A program made the translations under genes and the position numbers. A stretch of DNA of 64,000 bases. Origin: Pirellula sp. (GTDB lineage Bacteria; Planctomycetota; Planctomycetia; Pirellulales; Lacipirellulaceae). The notes beneath the pieces are model-generated. The model ran no database searches and was not told where the DNA came from. It was given only the letters and a program-made list of their open reading frames with translations. The stretch is taken from the NCBI GenBank assembly GCA_013822725.1, contig PNKX01000017.1:53991-117990 (forward strand). The letters run 5' to 3'. How positions within the stretch are numbered: position 1 is the first letter of the stretch; every line of letters begins with the position of its first letter. Shown piece after piece: positions 45,871-53,820 of this stretch.

Positions 45871-46809
45871 ATGAGCGAACTGAACCCCGAACTTGCCGGC
45901 TCGCTGCTAGAGATGTGCCGCGGCGGCGCCGGCGATGCGGCCGAGGCCCTGCAGAGGGCCCTCGACGGGGCCTACGCGCTGACCGTGGGCGAGGCGACGA
46001 CCTACGCAACGTCTGGCGCCGCGGACGAAATGGACGGTCCGGGGTTGGCCCTGGTGTTCCATGTGGGCGATGCGGGTTTGGCCGCGGTGCTGCCCGAAGC
46101 GTCTGGTCTGCTCCCCGATTGGTACAAAACGCCCGACGCGACCGGGAAAAGTAAGCTAGCAACGCTGGCACAAGAACTCGGCATGATCGTCTTGCCCGAG
46201 GCGCTGCCGGTCGGCGATGCGAAGACAAGCTATGTCGCTAACTTGAAGGCGGCGCTCGCCGCCGCCGGGATGAGCGACGACGCCACGCAGGTGGCGCTGC
46301 AGCTGACGAGCGGCGAGAAGTCGGGAAGCCTGCGGCTGATTTGGCCGCTGGCCGCGCCAGCTCAGTTGCTCGCTGCGCCGGCGGCGGCAAGCGCGGCCCC
46401 TACGGCTGCCACGCCTGCAACTCCGCCCGCAGAAGCCAAACCGGCGCCGAAGCCGGCCGCTGCCCCACGACCGGCAGCCGCTGCGCCGAAACCGGCTGCA
46501 GCGAGTTCACAACCGCCCGACTTCAGCGGCTTGCCGGGCTACTCGCGCAGTCTGCTGAAGATCAGCGTGCCGATCAGCGTGGAGCTCGCCAGCAAAAAGG
46601 AGACGCTGCAAGAAGTGATCGCCTTGGCGCCGGGATCGATCATCAAATTCGAGAAAGGGTGCGAAGAGCTGCTGCGACTGCTGGTGGGCGAGAACGCCGT
46701 CGCCGTGGGCGAGGCGGTGAAGGTCGGTGAGAAGTTCGGCTTCCGCGTGACCTCAATGCTGCTGCCGCCGGAGCACTTTGTGACGGCAAAGCGGGCGCGC
46801 TCGGCGTGA
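45871..46809 (+). CDS. FliN/FliY-like flagellar motor switch (SpoA-domain) protein
   Basis: The 312-residue protein has an N-terminal domain of about 165 residues, an Ala/Pro linker (about 170-220) and a C-terminal SpoA domain (about 230-305): LLKISVPISVELASKKETLQ, EVIALAPGSIIKFEKGCEEL, LRLLVGENAVAVGEAVKVGE, KFGFRVTSMLLP. This matches the FliN C-ring domain (PGS turn, VN/VGEN, GE-V-V). The N-terminal domain was not recognised and differs from FliM or FliY CheC repeats as far as can be seen. No other flagellar gene is in the window, so a motor role depends on distant loci. Confidence 0.85.
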   Translation: MSELNPELAGSLLEMCRGGAGDAAEALQRALDGAYALTVGEATTYATSGAADEMDGPGLALVFHVGDAGLAAVLPEASGLLPDWYKTPDATGKSKLATLAQELGMIVLPEALPVGDAKTSYVANLKAALAAAGMSDDATQVALQLTSGEKSGSLRLIWPLAAPAQLLAAPAAASAAPTAATPATPPAEAKPAPKPAAAPRPAAAAPKPAAASSQPPDFSGLPGYSRSLLKISVPISVELASKKETLQEVIALAPGSIIKFEKGCEELLRLLVGENAVAVGEAVKVGEKFGFRVTSMLLPPEHFVTAKRARSA

Positions 46810-46846
46810 ATCGCGATTGCATCGCGACACGTCGAAGTCTTTCGCT

Positions 46847-47941
46847 TTACTCGCCGGGTTCGGACGCCCGGTTTGAAGAACCGGGGGCTAAGGCGGGGCG
46901 TTTGCGGAGGAGCCACCGGAAGGGCCACAGAGCGACGATCGCAAAGGCGATCAATGGGTAGCGAGTCACTTGGAAGCGATGCCTTTGGCCGGGTTGTGGC
47001 TGTGCATCACGTTCAAAAGTGCTCCAATCGATCCGCTCTCCCCCGCGGGCGGTCAGCAATGCTTCGGCCATCTTGCGGTTCATCGGGACAGGCAGGAAGC
47101 GAACCGAACCGTTAGCAAAGGCGGCGTTGACGCCCCCAATGTGAGCAACGCGATCGTCGGGTTCCGATGTCAGAATGCTAACCGCCTCGTCGAACGAGAG
47201 ATCTTGTGGTTTCCCCCACGGCACTTCTAGCCCAGCGGCTTCAAGGAGCAAGATCGTTTGTTCGCGACCGTCGGTAATCTCATCGAGCGGCAAGCCTCGA
47301 TCCAGTGGCCAGGCCGTTTGAGGACCGACAATGGCGAAGTAGCTCGTCGTCGCTGGGCGTCGCTCGTGGAATAACGAGTAGTCGCTCGGGCATTGGAACA
47401 CGTCGATCTGAGCCGATACTAAGTCGGAATTGTGCGGACTGTCCCAGGGTTCCTCCCAGTTATAGGCGTCAGCAATATCAGGTTGCTCGATCGTAGGCAG
47501 CATCAAGATGCGCCAACTATGATATGGCCGACCGCTCGGCCCATTGCTTATGGCCTGTGGAAGTTGCCCCTTTCGCGTCGAATAGTAAAGCAAACTGTGT
47601 GCGAGCTGGAAAAGGTTCGTCTCGCACGTCGCAATCTTAGAATTCATGCGTCCATCTTTGTGCACGCTTTCGAGCGCAGCCGAAATCATCGTCACGCCGA
47701 GAATCAGCACCACAAGCACAACTTCAATCGCTCGAATTCGCACCTGGCCGGCAAACGCTATCCGCCAAAAGCCTGCCACCAGAAGCGAAACAACGATTCC
47801 TAGCGACGCCCCGAAGGCCATCACCGCGGCTGCCAGCAGCACAGCGACGTAAGCGACGATAGCGAGAAAAGAATGCACGCGGCGAATACTTCGAGAGGAA
47901 TCGCAAATTGGATCGCTGAGACAGCGGCCCATCGGCATCAT
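46847..47941 (-). CDS. Membrane protein with DUF1559-like domain
   Basis: The 364-residue protein (from the ATG at 47941; a TTG at 47995 and ATGs at 47938 and 47932 are alternatives) has two or three N-terminal membrane helices (SFLAIVAYVAVLLAAAVMAF, and others to about residue 85). A DUF1559-like extracytoplasmic domain follows (CETNLFQLAHSLLYYSTRKG, SWRILMLPTIEQPDIAD, VFQCPSDYS, TILLLEAAG, VNAAFANGSVRFLP) and a final helix (about 335-350). The prepilin leader of other DUF1559 proteins is replaced by membrane helices. The last 14 residues (LAPGSSNRASEPGE) are translated from a family D repeat, so the original C-terminus has been overwritten. Confidence 0.85.
   Translation of the reverse strand: MMPMGRCLSDPICDSSRSIRRVHSFLAIVAYVAVLLAAAVMAFGASLGIVVSLLVAGFWRIAFAGQVRIRAIEVVLVVLILGVTMISAALESVHKDGRMNSKIATCETNLFQLAHSLLYYSTRKGQLPQAISNGPSGRPYHSWRILMLPTIEQPDIADAYNWEEPWDSPHNSDLVSAQIDVFQCPSDYSLFHERRPATTSYFAIVGPQTAWPLDRGLPLDEITDGREQTILLLEAAGLEVPWGKPQDLSFDEAVSILTSEPDDRVAHIGGVNAAFANGSVRFLPVPMNRKMAEALLTARGGERIDWSTFERDAQPQPGQRHRFQVTRYPLIAFAIVALWPFRWLLRKRPALAPGSSNRASEPGE
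46867..46891 (-). repeat. Family D palindrome inside the 3' end of a gene
   Basis: The sequence CCCGGTTTGAAGAACCGGGG plus GCTAA matches the elements at 43129-43204. Here it lies within the reading frame of the DUF1559-like membrane protein. Confidence 0.85.
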
Positions 47942-48007
47942 TGCTCGCGAATGCGCCACGAACAAGAGGAATGTACGCGACGACCGTTTCTGCAAATCGC
48001 TTTGCGA

Positions 48008-48188
48008 TTAGCCGGACCGCCACGCGGTCCGGGCGGAGGCGGCGAGTCGCGTTCCATGCCGCTTGAACGTGGCAAGGCTCCCGACGCTGTTGGAGGTGGC
48101 GTCTCGGAGCGTGGCGCTGACCGGAGGCTGTGGGCCTCCGGCTGGGGTGAGCGCGCTGCCTACCGCGGGGATGAACCCCGCGGCTCGC
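48008..48188. repeat. Palindromes of families G and C
   Basis: 48008-48036 is a hairpin GGACCGC-CA-CGCGGTCC preceded by TTAGCC. 48119-48146 is the hairpin GGAGGC-TGTG-GGCCTCC (family G). 48161-48188 is the family C hairpin CGCGGGG-ATGAA-CCCCGCG followed by GCTCGC, also found at 22490 and 53752. They occupy the gap between the DUF1559-like gene and the next gene, whose stop is at 48207. Confidence 0.8.
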
Positions 48189-48206
48189 TTGGTTGTTGAC
48201 CTGTGG

Positions 48207-48986
48207 TTACTGGGCGGCTTGCCAGGGGGATTTTAGCCAGTCCGCAGTGCTGAAGACCAAGCGATCTCGTTTTTTGTCGATCGCGCGGTTGAGCTTTTCA
48301 ACTAGCTCCGGGCCGTTCGCTTCCTCTTCGACCAGGCGACGGACGCCGCCGCTCAGTTCCTTCACGATCGGGCCGCGGGCTTCGCTCACGCGACGGATGT
48401 GGAACTCCTCAAGTTGCAGGCGGGCTTCGGTGACGCGGGGGTCGACCGTCATGCCGGGCGATCCGCTGACCGTCGCGACTTGCAGGCCGATCTCGCCCGA
48501 GAGGTCGAGGATCATCCGCATGTCGCCTTCGACTTCCAGGGCGATGATGTGGACGCCGTACTGGTAGATCTTCGCGCGGGCCCAGGCGTCGAGCTTGGCG
48601 TCGATGCGGAGCGTGAAGCCGACGCGGCCGCCGGCGATCGGTTCGAGGCGCGTGAGTTGGACCGAGAGGTTTTGCTCCGGCTCGACGACGCGCAGGCGGT
48701 AGTGCTTCCAGACGCCGTGGTCCACCATTTTCTTCTTGCGGTGGATCTTCGTGTGGAGGCCGCTCCCTTCGGTGCGGAGGCCGACGACCATTTCGGTTTG
48801 GGCGCCCCAGTCTTTACGCTTGTCGTAGTTGACGGGGATGGCGTCTTCGAGGAGCTGGCTGATCGAGGCGGCGAGTTTCGCGCGGCTCGGGTCGATCGCG
48901 GCGGTCGGCTGTTGCGCTCGGGATATCGGCGCGAGCCACGCTAGGGAGGCGAGGAGAAGGGCGGCGGTGAGGTTCCGCGGGGGCAT
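48207..48986 (-). CDS. Secreted conserved-looking hypothetical protein
   Basis: No family was recognised. The 259-residue product has a signal peptide (about 1-25, ending ISRAQ). The mature part reads as one folded domain: an N-terminal helix (KLAASISQLLEDAIP), then alternating strands with WGAQTEMVVGLRTEGSGLHT, HYRLRVVEPEQNLSVQLTRL and VGFTLRIDAKLDAWARAKIY, and a helical C-terminus (VRRLVEEEANGPELVEKLNR, AIDKKRDRLVF). The pattern of long amphipathic strands suggests a periplasmic beta-rich fold. It is transcribed alone, between repeat clusters. Confidence 0.75.
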   Translation of the reverse strand: MPPRNLTAALLLASLAWLAPISRAQQPTAAIDPSRAKLAASISQLLEDAIPVNYDKRKDWGAQTEMVVGLRTEGSGLHTKIHRKKKMVDHGVWKHYRLRVVEPEQNLSVQLTRLEPIAGGRVGFTLRIDAKLDAWARAKIYQYGVHIIALEVEGDMRMILDLSGEIGLQVATVSGSPGMTVDPRVTEARLQLEEFHIRRVSEARGPIVKELSGGVRRLVEEEANGPELVEKLNRAIDKKRDRLVFSTADWLKSPWQAAQ

Positions 48987-49072
48987 TGGCTAAGGGGCTA
49001 TTGCAGTTGGATGTTGAAGTTGGATCCACGTCTTGGGCAGCGCTCGGCGCTACCCGTCCCTCGCTCCCTACG

Positions 49073-49360
49073 TCAACGCTGAATGATTTTGTTCAAAGCA
49101 TATCCTAACAACCAAAAAACCGCTCCATTTACAAGCAACGCAAGAGGCATCCCTGCGGAGTAAAGCTGGAATCGGGAGGCATCATCACCAAGAACAAACC
49201 ATCCAAACAATTCCGCCGCCCCCAAGACGAACTCTAAGCTGCCTTTCAATGGATGCTGAACTCTATAGAACTCACCCAGATACACAAAGAGCGTACAGAC
49301 CACGGCAAAAGACGCTAGCATCCATGGTAAGCGATGACGGCCAAAATGTTGTGACAACAT
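49073..49360 (-). CDS. Small hypothetical membrane protein
   Basis: The 95-residue product has three hydrophobic segments (about 13-30 LPWMLASFAVVCTLFVYLG, 42-58 LEFVLGAAELFGWFVLG, 70-88 MPLALLVNGAVFWLLGYAL) and ends in LNKIIQR. Composition and helix spacing support a real membrane protein, and the local base composition is less GC-rich than the neighbours. No family recognised. Confidence 0.6.
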   Translation of the reverse strand: MLSQHFGRHRLPWMLASFAVVCTLFVYLGEFYRVQHPLKGSLEFVLGAAELFGWFVLGDDASRFQLYSAGMPLALLVNGAVFWLLGYALNKIIQR

Positions 49361-49466
49361 GGAATCTGACGTACGTTTGTCGTGAATTACACGGGAGGCG
49401 AAAAAGTTTCGGGGAGTTCCACGTTGTTCCGCGTCGTTGGATGCCGACTGCTCGCAACTTCCTCCA

Positions 49467-49497
49467 CCGCTCCGGCGGGTCGTTGACCCGCGGCTAC
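49467..49497 (-). repeat. REP element, family A copy 6
   Basis: On the minus strand: GTAG foot, hairpin GCGGGTC-AAC-GACCCGC, tail CCGGAGCGG; identical to copies 2 and 4. It lies just beyond the terminator of the Cys-rich gene. Confidence 0.9.
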
Positions 49498-49512
49498 TTT
49501 TGCATCTACCAA

Positions 49513-49555
49513 CAAAAAGAACCTGCCCCGAGCCCGAAGGCTCGAGACAGGTCCT
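49513..49555 (-). terminator. Rho-independent terminator of the Cys-rich gene
   Basis: On the minus strand: stem CCTGTCTCGAGCC with GGCTCGGGGCAGG, stable TTCG tetraloop, then TTCTTTTTG. Confidence 0.9.
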
Positions 49556-49591
49556 CAGAGGGGGTCTCTATTGTCGGTCGGTTGCTATGTC

Positions 49592-50464
49592 CTAGCGGAC
49601 GAAGCTGGCCGAGACGACCTTACGGGGCTGGGCAATCCGAGCAGCCGGGTCAGCGACCGGGGCCGGCGGAATCGGAGCAGCCTCAGGGGCAGCAGCCTCA
49701 CCGGCAGCCGGAGCACACGACGAGCAGCCGCTGGTGCAGCCGCTGTCGCAACCGCAGCTCGCTTCGCAGCACGAGTCGTCGCAGCCGCAGCTGGCTTCGC
49801 AGCAGCTGCTCTTGCCGCAACCCTTACGAGCGAACAAGCGGCTCAGGAAGCAACCTCTCTTGCAGCAGCTCTTAGCAGCACAACCGCAGCTGGCTTCTTC
49901 GCAGCAGTCGTCCGGGCAACCGCAGCTGGCTTCTTCGCAGCAGCTGTCGTCGCCGCAGCCGTCGGTGGCGCAGCACGGGTCTTCGCAACCGCAGCTGGCT
50001 TCGCAGCAGCTGTCTTTGCCGCACTTGTGTCTGCCGCTAAACAGGTTCAGCAAGCAGCAACCCTGCAAGCAGCAACCCTTCTTGCAGCCGCAACCCTTGT
50101 CGCAGCACGAGTCGTCCGGGCAACCGCAGCTGGCTTCTTCGCAGCAAGCGTCGTCACCGCAGCAGCCGTCGTCGCAGCACTCATCTTCGCAACCGCAGCT
50201 GGCTTCGCAGCAGTTGTTCTTGTGCTTGCCGCCGAACAGCCCTCCGAGGATGCAGCAGCGAGATTTTCCGCAGCTCGATCCACAGCAGGGATCTTCGCAG
50301 CAGTCATCGCTGGCGCAACCACAAGACTTCTCGCAGCAACAAGACGGCTCGCTCGAGTCGCAGCCGCAGCCGCCGCCGAGCATCCGGTCCAGCATGCCAG
50401 CGCCGAAGCTCTGGCCTGCCAGGCAGACGCTCACCAACAGCGCTCCCAACAAGTTACCTTTCAT
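49592..50464 (-). CDS. Extremely cysteine-rich secreted repeat protein
   Basis: The 290-residue product has a signal peptide (MKGNLLGALLVSVCLAGQSFGAG) and a mature region in which about 65 cysteines occur within some 215 residues. Seven units of CCEASCGC or CCEEASCGC are separated by Asp/Gly/Lys-rich spacers; four CILGGLFGGK- or CLLNLFSGRH-like hydrophobic blocks break the pattern. The C-terminus is a Cys-free Ala/Pro tail. Such composition implies either a disulfide-crosslinked envelope layer or metal binding. The start at 50464 is chosen because it opens the signal peptide and has AGGAG about ten bases upstream. A strong terminator follows. The Gln/Ser-rich plus-strand frames opposite are shadows. 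Confidence 0.9.
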   Translation of the reverse strand: MKGNLLGALLVSVCLAGQSFGAGMLDRMLGGGCGCDSSEPSCCCEKSCGCASDDCCEDPCCGSSCGKSRCCILGGLFGGKHKNNCCEASCGCEDECCDDGCCGDDACCEEASCGCPDDSCCDKGCGCKKGCCLQGCCLLNLFSGRHKCGKDSCCEASCGCEDPCCATDGCGDDSCCEEASCGCPDDCCEEASCGCAAKSCCKRGCFLSRLFARKGCGKSSCCEASCGCDDSCCEASCGCDSGCTSGCSSCAPAAGEAAAPEAAPIPPAPVADPAARIAQPRKVVSASFVR

Positions 50465-51208
50465 CGAACCACGTCTCCTTTTGCGTGAGGGGCAACCACA
50501 GCGACATCTTGACGTCACGGCGCTCGCGCGGCGGATCACTCCCTGTGACTGTCGTGGCGACAGGTTTCGGCCGAGACGGCCGGGGGGCGGGAATGTACGG
50601 GGCGGGAGTTAAGCCGAGGCGGGGCCGAGGTCGGCAAGGCGGGTTGTCGCGGGGATCACCCCCACTGGTGGGCGGCGGCTCCGGTCGAGCCAGTCCATGG
50701 CTCGTATCAGTCACTACCGGTTGCCGTCGCTCTATGCTTGTGTCGCAGTGACACGTGAGTGCTTGGCTTGCGACACCCGTGATATCGGCCCGTGCCGAGA
50801 CGAGCCTTGAGAAGTGCGGAAGTAATTTTCAGCAAGTGGCTTACGTCAACTGTTGGGCAAACTTTGCCGTCCACGGAGGCTGTTCCCGGGGGTCCGGTTG
50901 TAGGCCCAACACCCCTTCCCGAGCATGGCTCACAGCCGGAAAATCTGTTATGGTTTACCATGCTCGCACGCACGGCGGCTGGCGCAGCGACCCAGGCGGC
51001 AAACCCTACCCACCGCCTGGCGTCGACCCAATCGGCAAGGTCTGCCAGGAACAGATTGAACGCGGCGAGCCCTGCTTTGAGGAGGGGGAGCGATCCCCAT
51101 CCGCCTTCCGACCGAATTCCCTTCCCAACGTGCGACCCGGCTTCTCCCAGGCAAGGTCGAGGCGCACTTCGGCCCCTCACGTCCGAACCGAATCGCAAGA
51201 GAACCTTC
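50465..51208. other. Long divergent intergenic region
   Basis: This 744-base gap lies between the Cys-rich gene (minus) and a PQQ-propeller gene (plus). Several frames cross it (for example 50755-51255) but none has a signal peptide, domain or codon pattern like the neighbours. No repeat family of the window was found in it. It may hold long leaders or an unrecognised RNA. Confidence 0.5.
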
Positions 51209-53635
51209 ATGACGCTCCGACCGCTCGGCCTCGCTGCGACTACTGCGACTTCTAGGGTGTTCACGCGCCTCTCGTTGACCATGCTGACGTTGGCGACGTT
51301 GGCGAACCTCGCGACGACGTGTCCAGTTGGCGCCCAAGAAAAGGCCGCCGAAAAACCAGCGGCCGCGGTGCCGGCCAAACCTGCCGCGCCGGCGGCGGAG
51401 GCGACCGACAAGAAAGAGGAGGCGGCGGCCCCCGCGGAACCGGTCGCCCTCGATCCGATGGATTGGGCGAACTGGCGCGGTCCGCAGCAGAACTCGACCT
51501 CGACCGAGAAGAACCTTGTCGAGAAGTGGAATCCCAAAGGGGGCGACAAGGGGAATCTTCTCTGGAAGCGTTCCGACCTCGGCACGCGCTCCACTCCCAT
51601 CGTCTTGCGCGGCAAGCTCTATGTCACGGTCCGCGACAAGCCGGGCTCTGTCGATGAAGGTGAGAAGGTCGTCTGCGTCAACGCCGCTACGGGCGAGCGC
51701 GTCTGGGAACGGCGTCTCGACGTTTATCTGACTGACGTTCCCGACACGCGTCTTGGTTGGTCGAACGTCGTCGGCGATCCTGAGACAGGATACATCTACG
51801 CGCAAGGGGTCGGCGGTCTCTTTGCTTGCATCGACGGCGAGTCGGGCAAGATTCTCTGGTCGCGCAACTTGGCTGAGCAGTTCGGCACGATCACCACCTA
51901 CGGCGGCCGTACGAACAACCCGATCGTCTTTGACGACCTGGTGCTGATCAGCGCCATCTTGGTGAGTTGGGGGGACACGCCTGAGTTTGACGGGCTGGCT
52001 CGGCCGGCGCACCGCTTCATGGCGTTCGACAAGAAGACGGGCGAGTTGCGGTGGCTCAACGGGACAACGCTTTCGCCCCCCGACACCAATTACAGCACGC
52101 CGGTGGCGGAAATCGTCGGCGGCGAAGCCCAGCTGATCTTCGGCGGCGCCGACGGCAAGCTGTGGGGCCTCCAACCCCGGACCGGCAAGCAGCTCTGGAA
52201 CTACCCGCTGAGCCGCCGGAGCATCAACGCGTCGCCGATCGTCATCGATAACGTCGTCTATTGCGGCCATAGCGAAGAAAACCTGGTCGGCAGCACGCAA
52301 GGCGCCGTCGTGGCGATCGACGCCACGCTCCGCGGCGATCTGACAGGCAAGCAGAACTGGATTCAATACACCCTGATGGCCGGCAAAAGCTCGCCGGTGA
52401 TGGTCGGCGATCGGCTCTGGGTCGTCACCGACGGGGCGAAGTTGCAGATCCTCGATCCGGCGACGGGCGAGTTGGTCGGCAAGCAGGCGCTCGGCACGGT
52501 GATGCGCAGCACCCCCATCTACGCCGACGGCAAAGTTTACCTCTGCACGAACACCGGCATCTGGTACGCCCTGAAGCCGAAGCCTGACGGCGCCAGCGTC
52601 ATTCAGAAATTGCGGCTCAACGCTGCAGATCAGAACGACGGCTCGCCGATCGTCTCGCACGGCCGGATCTACCTGCCGACTTCCGAAGCGCTCTACTGCA
52701 TTGGCGCCGAGGGGGTTGAGCCGTCGGCCGATCCGCTGCCGACGCCGGAGCAAGAGCCGCCGGTGTCGGCCGACGAGAAGCCGGCGACGCTGCTCCTCTC
52801 GCCATACGACGCCACCGTGGCGCCGGAAGGGACGCAGAAGTTCACGCCGCGATTGTTCAACGCCCGCGGCCAGTTCCTGCGGATCGCGACGCCGGAGGAA
52901 GCGAAGTTCACCGTCAACGGCCCTGGCGCTGTGGCGGCAGATGGAACTTATACCGCCTCGAAGCGCGACGGCCACTCAGGTTCGCTGGTGATTTGCACCG
53001 TTGGCGAGCTAACGGCCAAGGCGCGGGTCCGCCTCGTGCCGCCGCTGCCGTGGCAGTTCGATTTCGAGAAGGAGAAGGACATGCCGCTGAGCTGGATCGG
53101 CGGCCGCATCCGGTATGTCATCGAGGATCTCGAAGGAAGCAAGGTCGCCAAGAAGAAGGACGTCCTGCCGACGCCAGCCGACCCGAACAACAAGCTTGGC
53201 ACGCGGAGCCAGCTGTTCATGGGCCCCGGCGACATGACCGACTACACGATCCAGGCTGACTTTCGGCTGACGGAGAAGAATGGCCGGCTCCCCGACGCCG
53301 GCGTCATCGACAGCGGCTACACGCTGGCCCTCCGCTCGGGCGACAAACGGGTTCGACTGTATAGCTGGCTGGCCCACGACCACCGGACAGCGGCGGAAGT
53401 GGAGTTTAACCCGCAACCAGGGGTCTGGTATCGGATGAAGCTGCAGGTGAAGCAGGTTGACGGTACGGCCGACGTGAAGGGCAAAGTCTGGCTCCGCGAC
53501 CAGGACGAGCCGAAGGAGTGGACGGTGGAAATGATCGACAAATCGCCGATCACGACCGGTAGTCCCGGTATTTTCGGTCAGGCGCAGGAAGCCGAATTTT
53601 ACATGGATAATATTTCGGTCATGCCAAACGAGTAG
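51209..53635 (+). CDS. Secreted PQQ-like beta-propeller with Ig-like and LamG-like C-terminal domains
   Basis: The 808-residue protein has a signal sequence (about 20-46, ending VGAQ), an Ala/Pro/Lys linker (50-80) and the propeller entry LDPMDWANWRGPQQNSTSTE. Blades include VNAATGERVWERRLD, IDGESGKILWSRN, DKKTGELRWLNG, PRTGKQLWNYP and LDPATGELVGK. Near 520-620 an Ig-like segment can be read (LLLSPYDATVAPEGTQKFTP, AVAADGTYTASK), then a LamG-like sandwich to the end (WQFDFEKEKDMPLSWIGG, PGVWYRMKLQVKQVDG, EAEFYMDNISVMPNE). The start at 51209 is chosen at the signal peptide; the frame extends to 50792. A second PQQ gene follows after a repeat, suggesting a two-gene unit. Confidence 0.9.
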   Translation: MTLRPLGLAATTATSRVFTRLSLTMLTLATLANLATTCPVGAQEKAAEKPAAAVPAKPAAPAAEATDKKEEAAAPAEPVALDPMDWANWRGPQQNSTSTEKNLVEKWNPKGGDKGNLLWKRSDLGTRSTPIVLRGKLYVTVRDKPGSVDEGEKVVCVNAATGERVWERRLDVYLTDVPDTRLGWSNVVGDPETGYIYAQGVGGLFACIDGESGKILWSRNLAEQFGTITTYGGRTNNPIVFDDLVLISAILVSWGDTPEFDGLARPAHRFMAFDKKTGELRWLNGTTLSPPDTNYSTPVAEIVGGEAQLIFGGADGKLWGLQPRTGKQLWNYPLSRRSINASPIVIDNVVYCGHSEENLVGSTQGAVVAIDATLRGDLTGKQNWIQYTLMAGKSSPVMVGDRLWVVTDGAKLQILDPATGELVGKQALGTVMRSTPIYADGKVYLCTNTGIWYALKPKPDGASVIQKLRLNAADQNDGSPIVSHGRIYLPTSEALYCIGAEGVEPSADPLPTPEQEPPVSADEKPATLLLSPYDATVAPEGTQKFTPRLFNARGQFLRIATPEEAKFTVNGPGAVAADGTYTASKRDGHSGSLVICTVGELTAKARVRLVPPLPWQFDFEKEKDMPLSWIGGRIRYVIEDLEGSKVAKKKDVLPTPADPNNKLGTRSQLFMGPGDMTDYTIQADFRLTEKNGRLPDAGVIDSGYTLALRSGDKRVRLYSWLAHDHRTAAEVEFNPQPGVWYRMKLQVKQVDGTADVKGKVWLRDQDEPKEWTVEMIDKSPITTGSPGIFGQAQEAEFYMDNISVMPNE

Positions 53636-53722
53636 CGGGCGGGGTGCGTATCGATGGGGATAGGGGTTCGTTTTAGGAACCCGCCCCCTGACTGCCCGAT
53701 TCGGTTTGCAACGCTAACACGC

Positions 53723-53778
53723 CCATTTAGCCCCGCCGCTTGCGGCGGGATGGCCGCGGGGATAAACCCCGCGGCTCG
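53723..53778. repeat. Composite palindrome of families B and C between the two PQQ genes
   Basis: 53723-53748 is the first hairpin of family B (CATTTAGCC, then CCCGCCGC-TT-GCGGCGGG). 53752-53773 is the family C hairpin CCGCGGGG-ATAAA-CCCCGCGG, followed by CTCGCC. The two modules are found separately elsewhere. Confidence 0.85.
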
Positions 53779-53820
53779 CCAAATCAACGCAAGAAACTTT
53801 TGGAACCATCGAGCTTTTCC

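Noticed and set aside
49734..50612. Gln/Ser-rich plus-strand frame with PQLASQQ repeats
   Set aside because: Its repeats are the complement of the Cys-rich CCEASCGC units on the minus strand.
50755..51255. 166-residue plus-strand frame in the long intergenic region
   Set aside because: It overlaps the start of the PQQ gene in another frame and shows no domain or export signal.
50948..52975. 675-residue minus-strand frame
   Set aside because: Antisense to the PQQ/LamG gene, with shadow-type composition.
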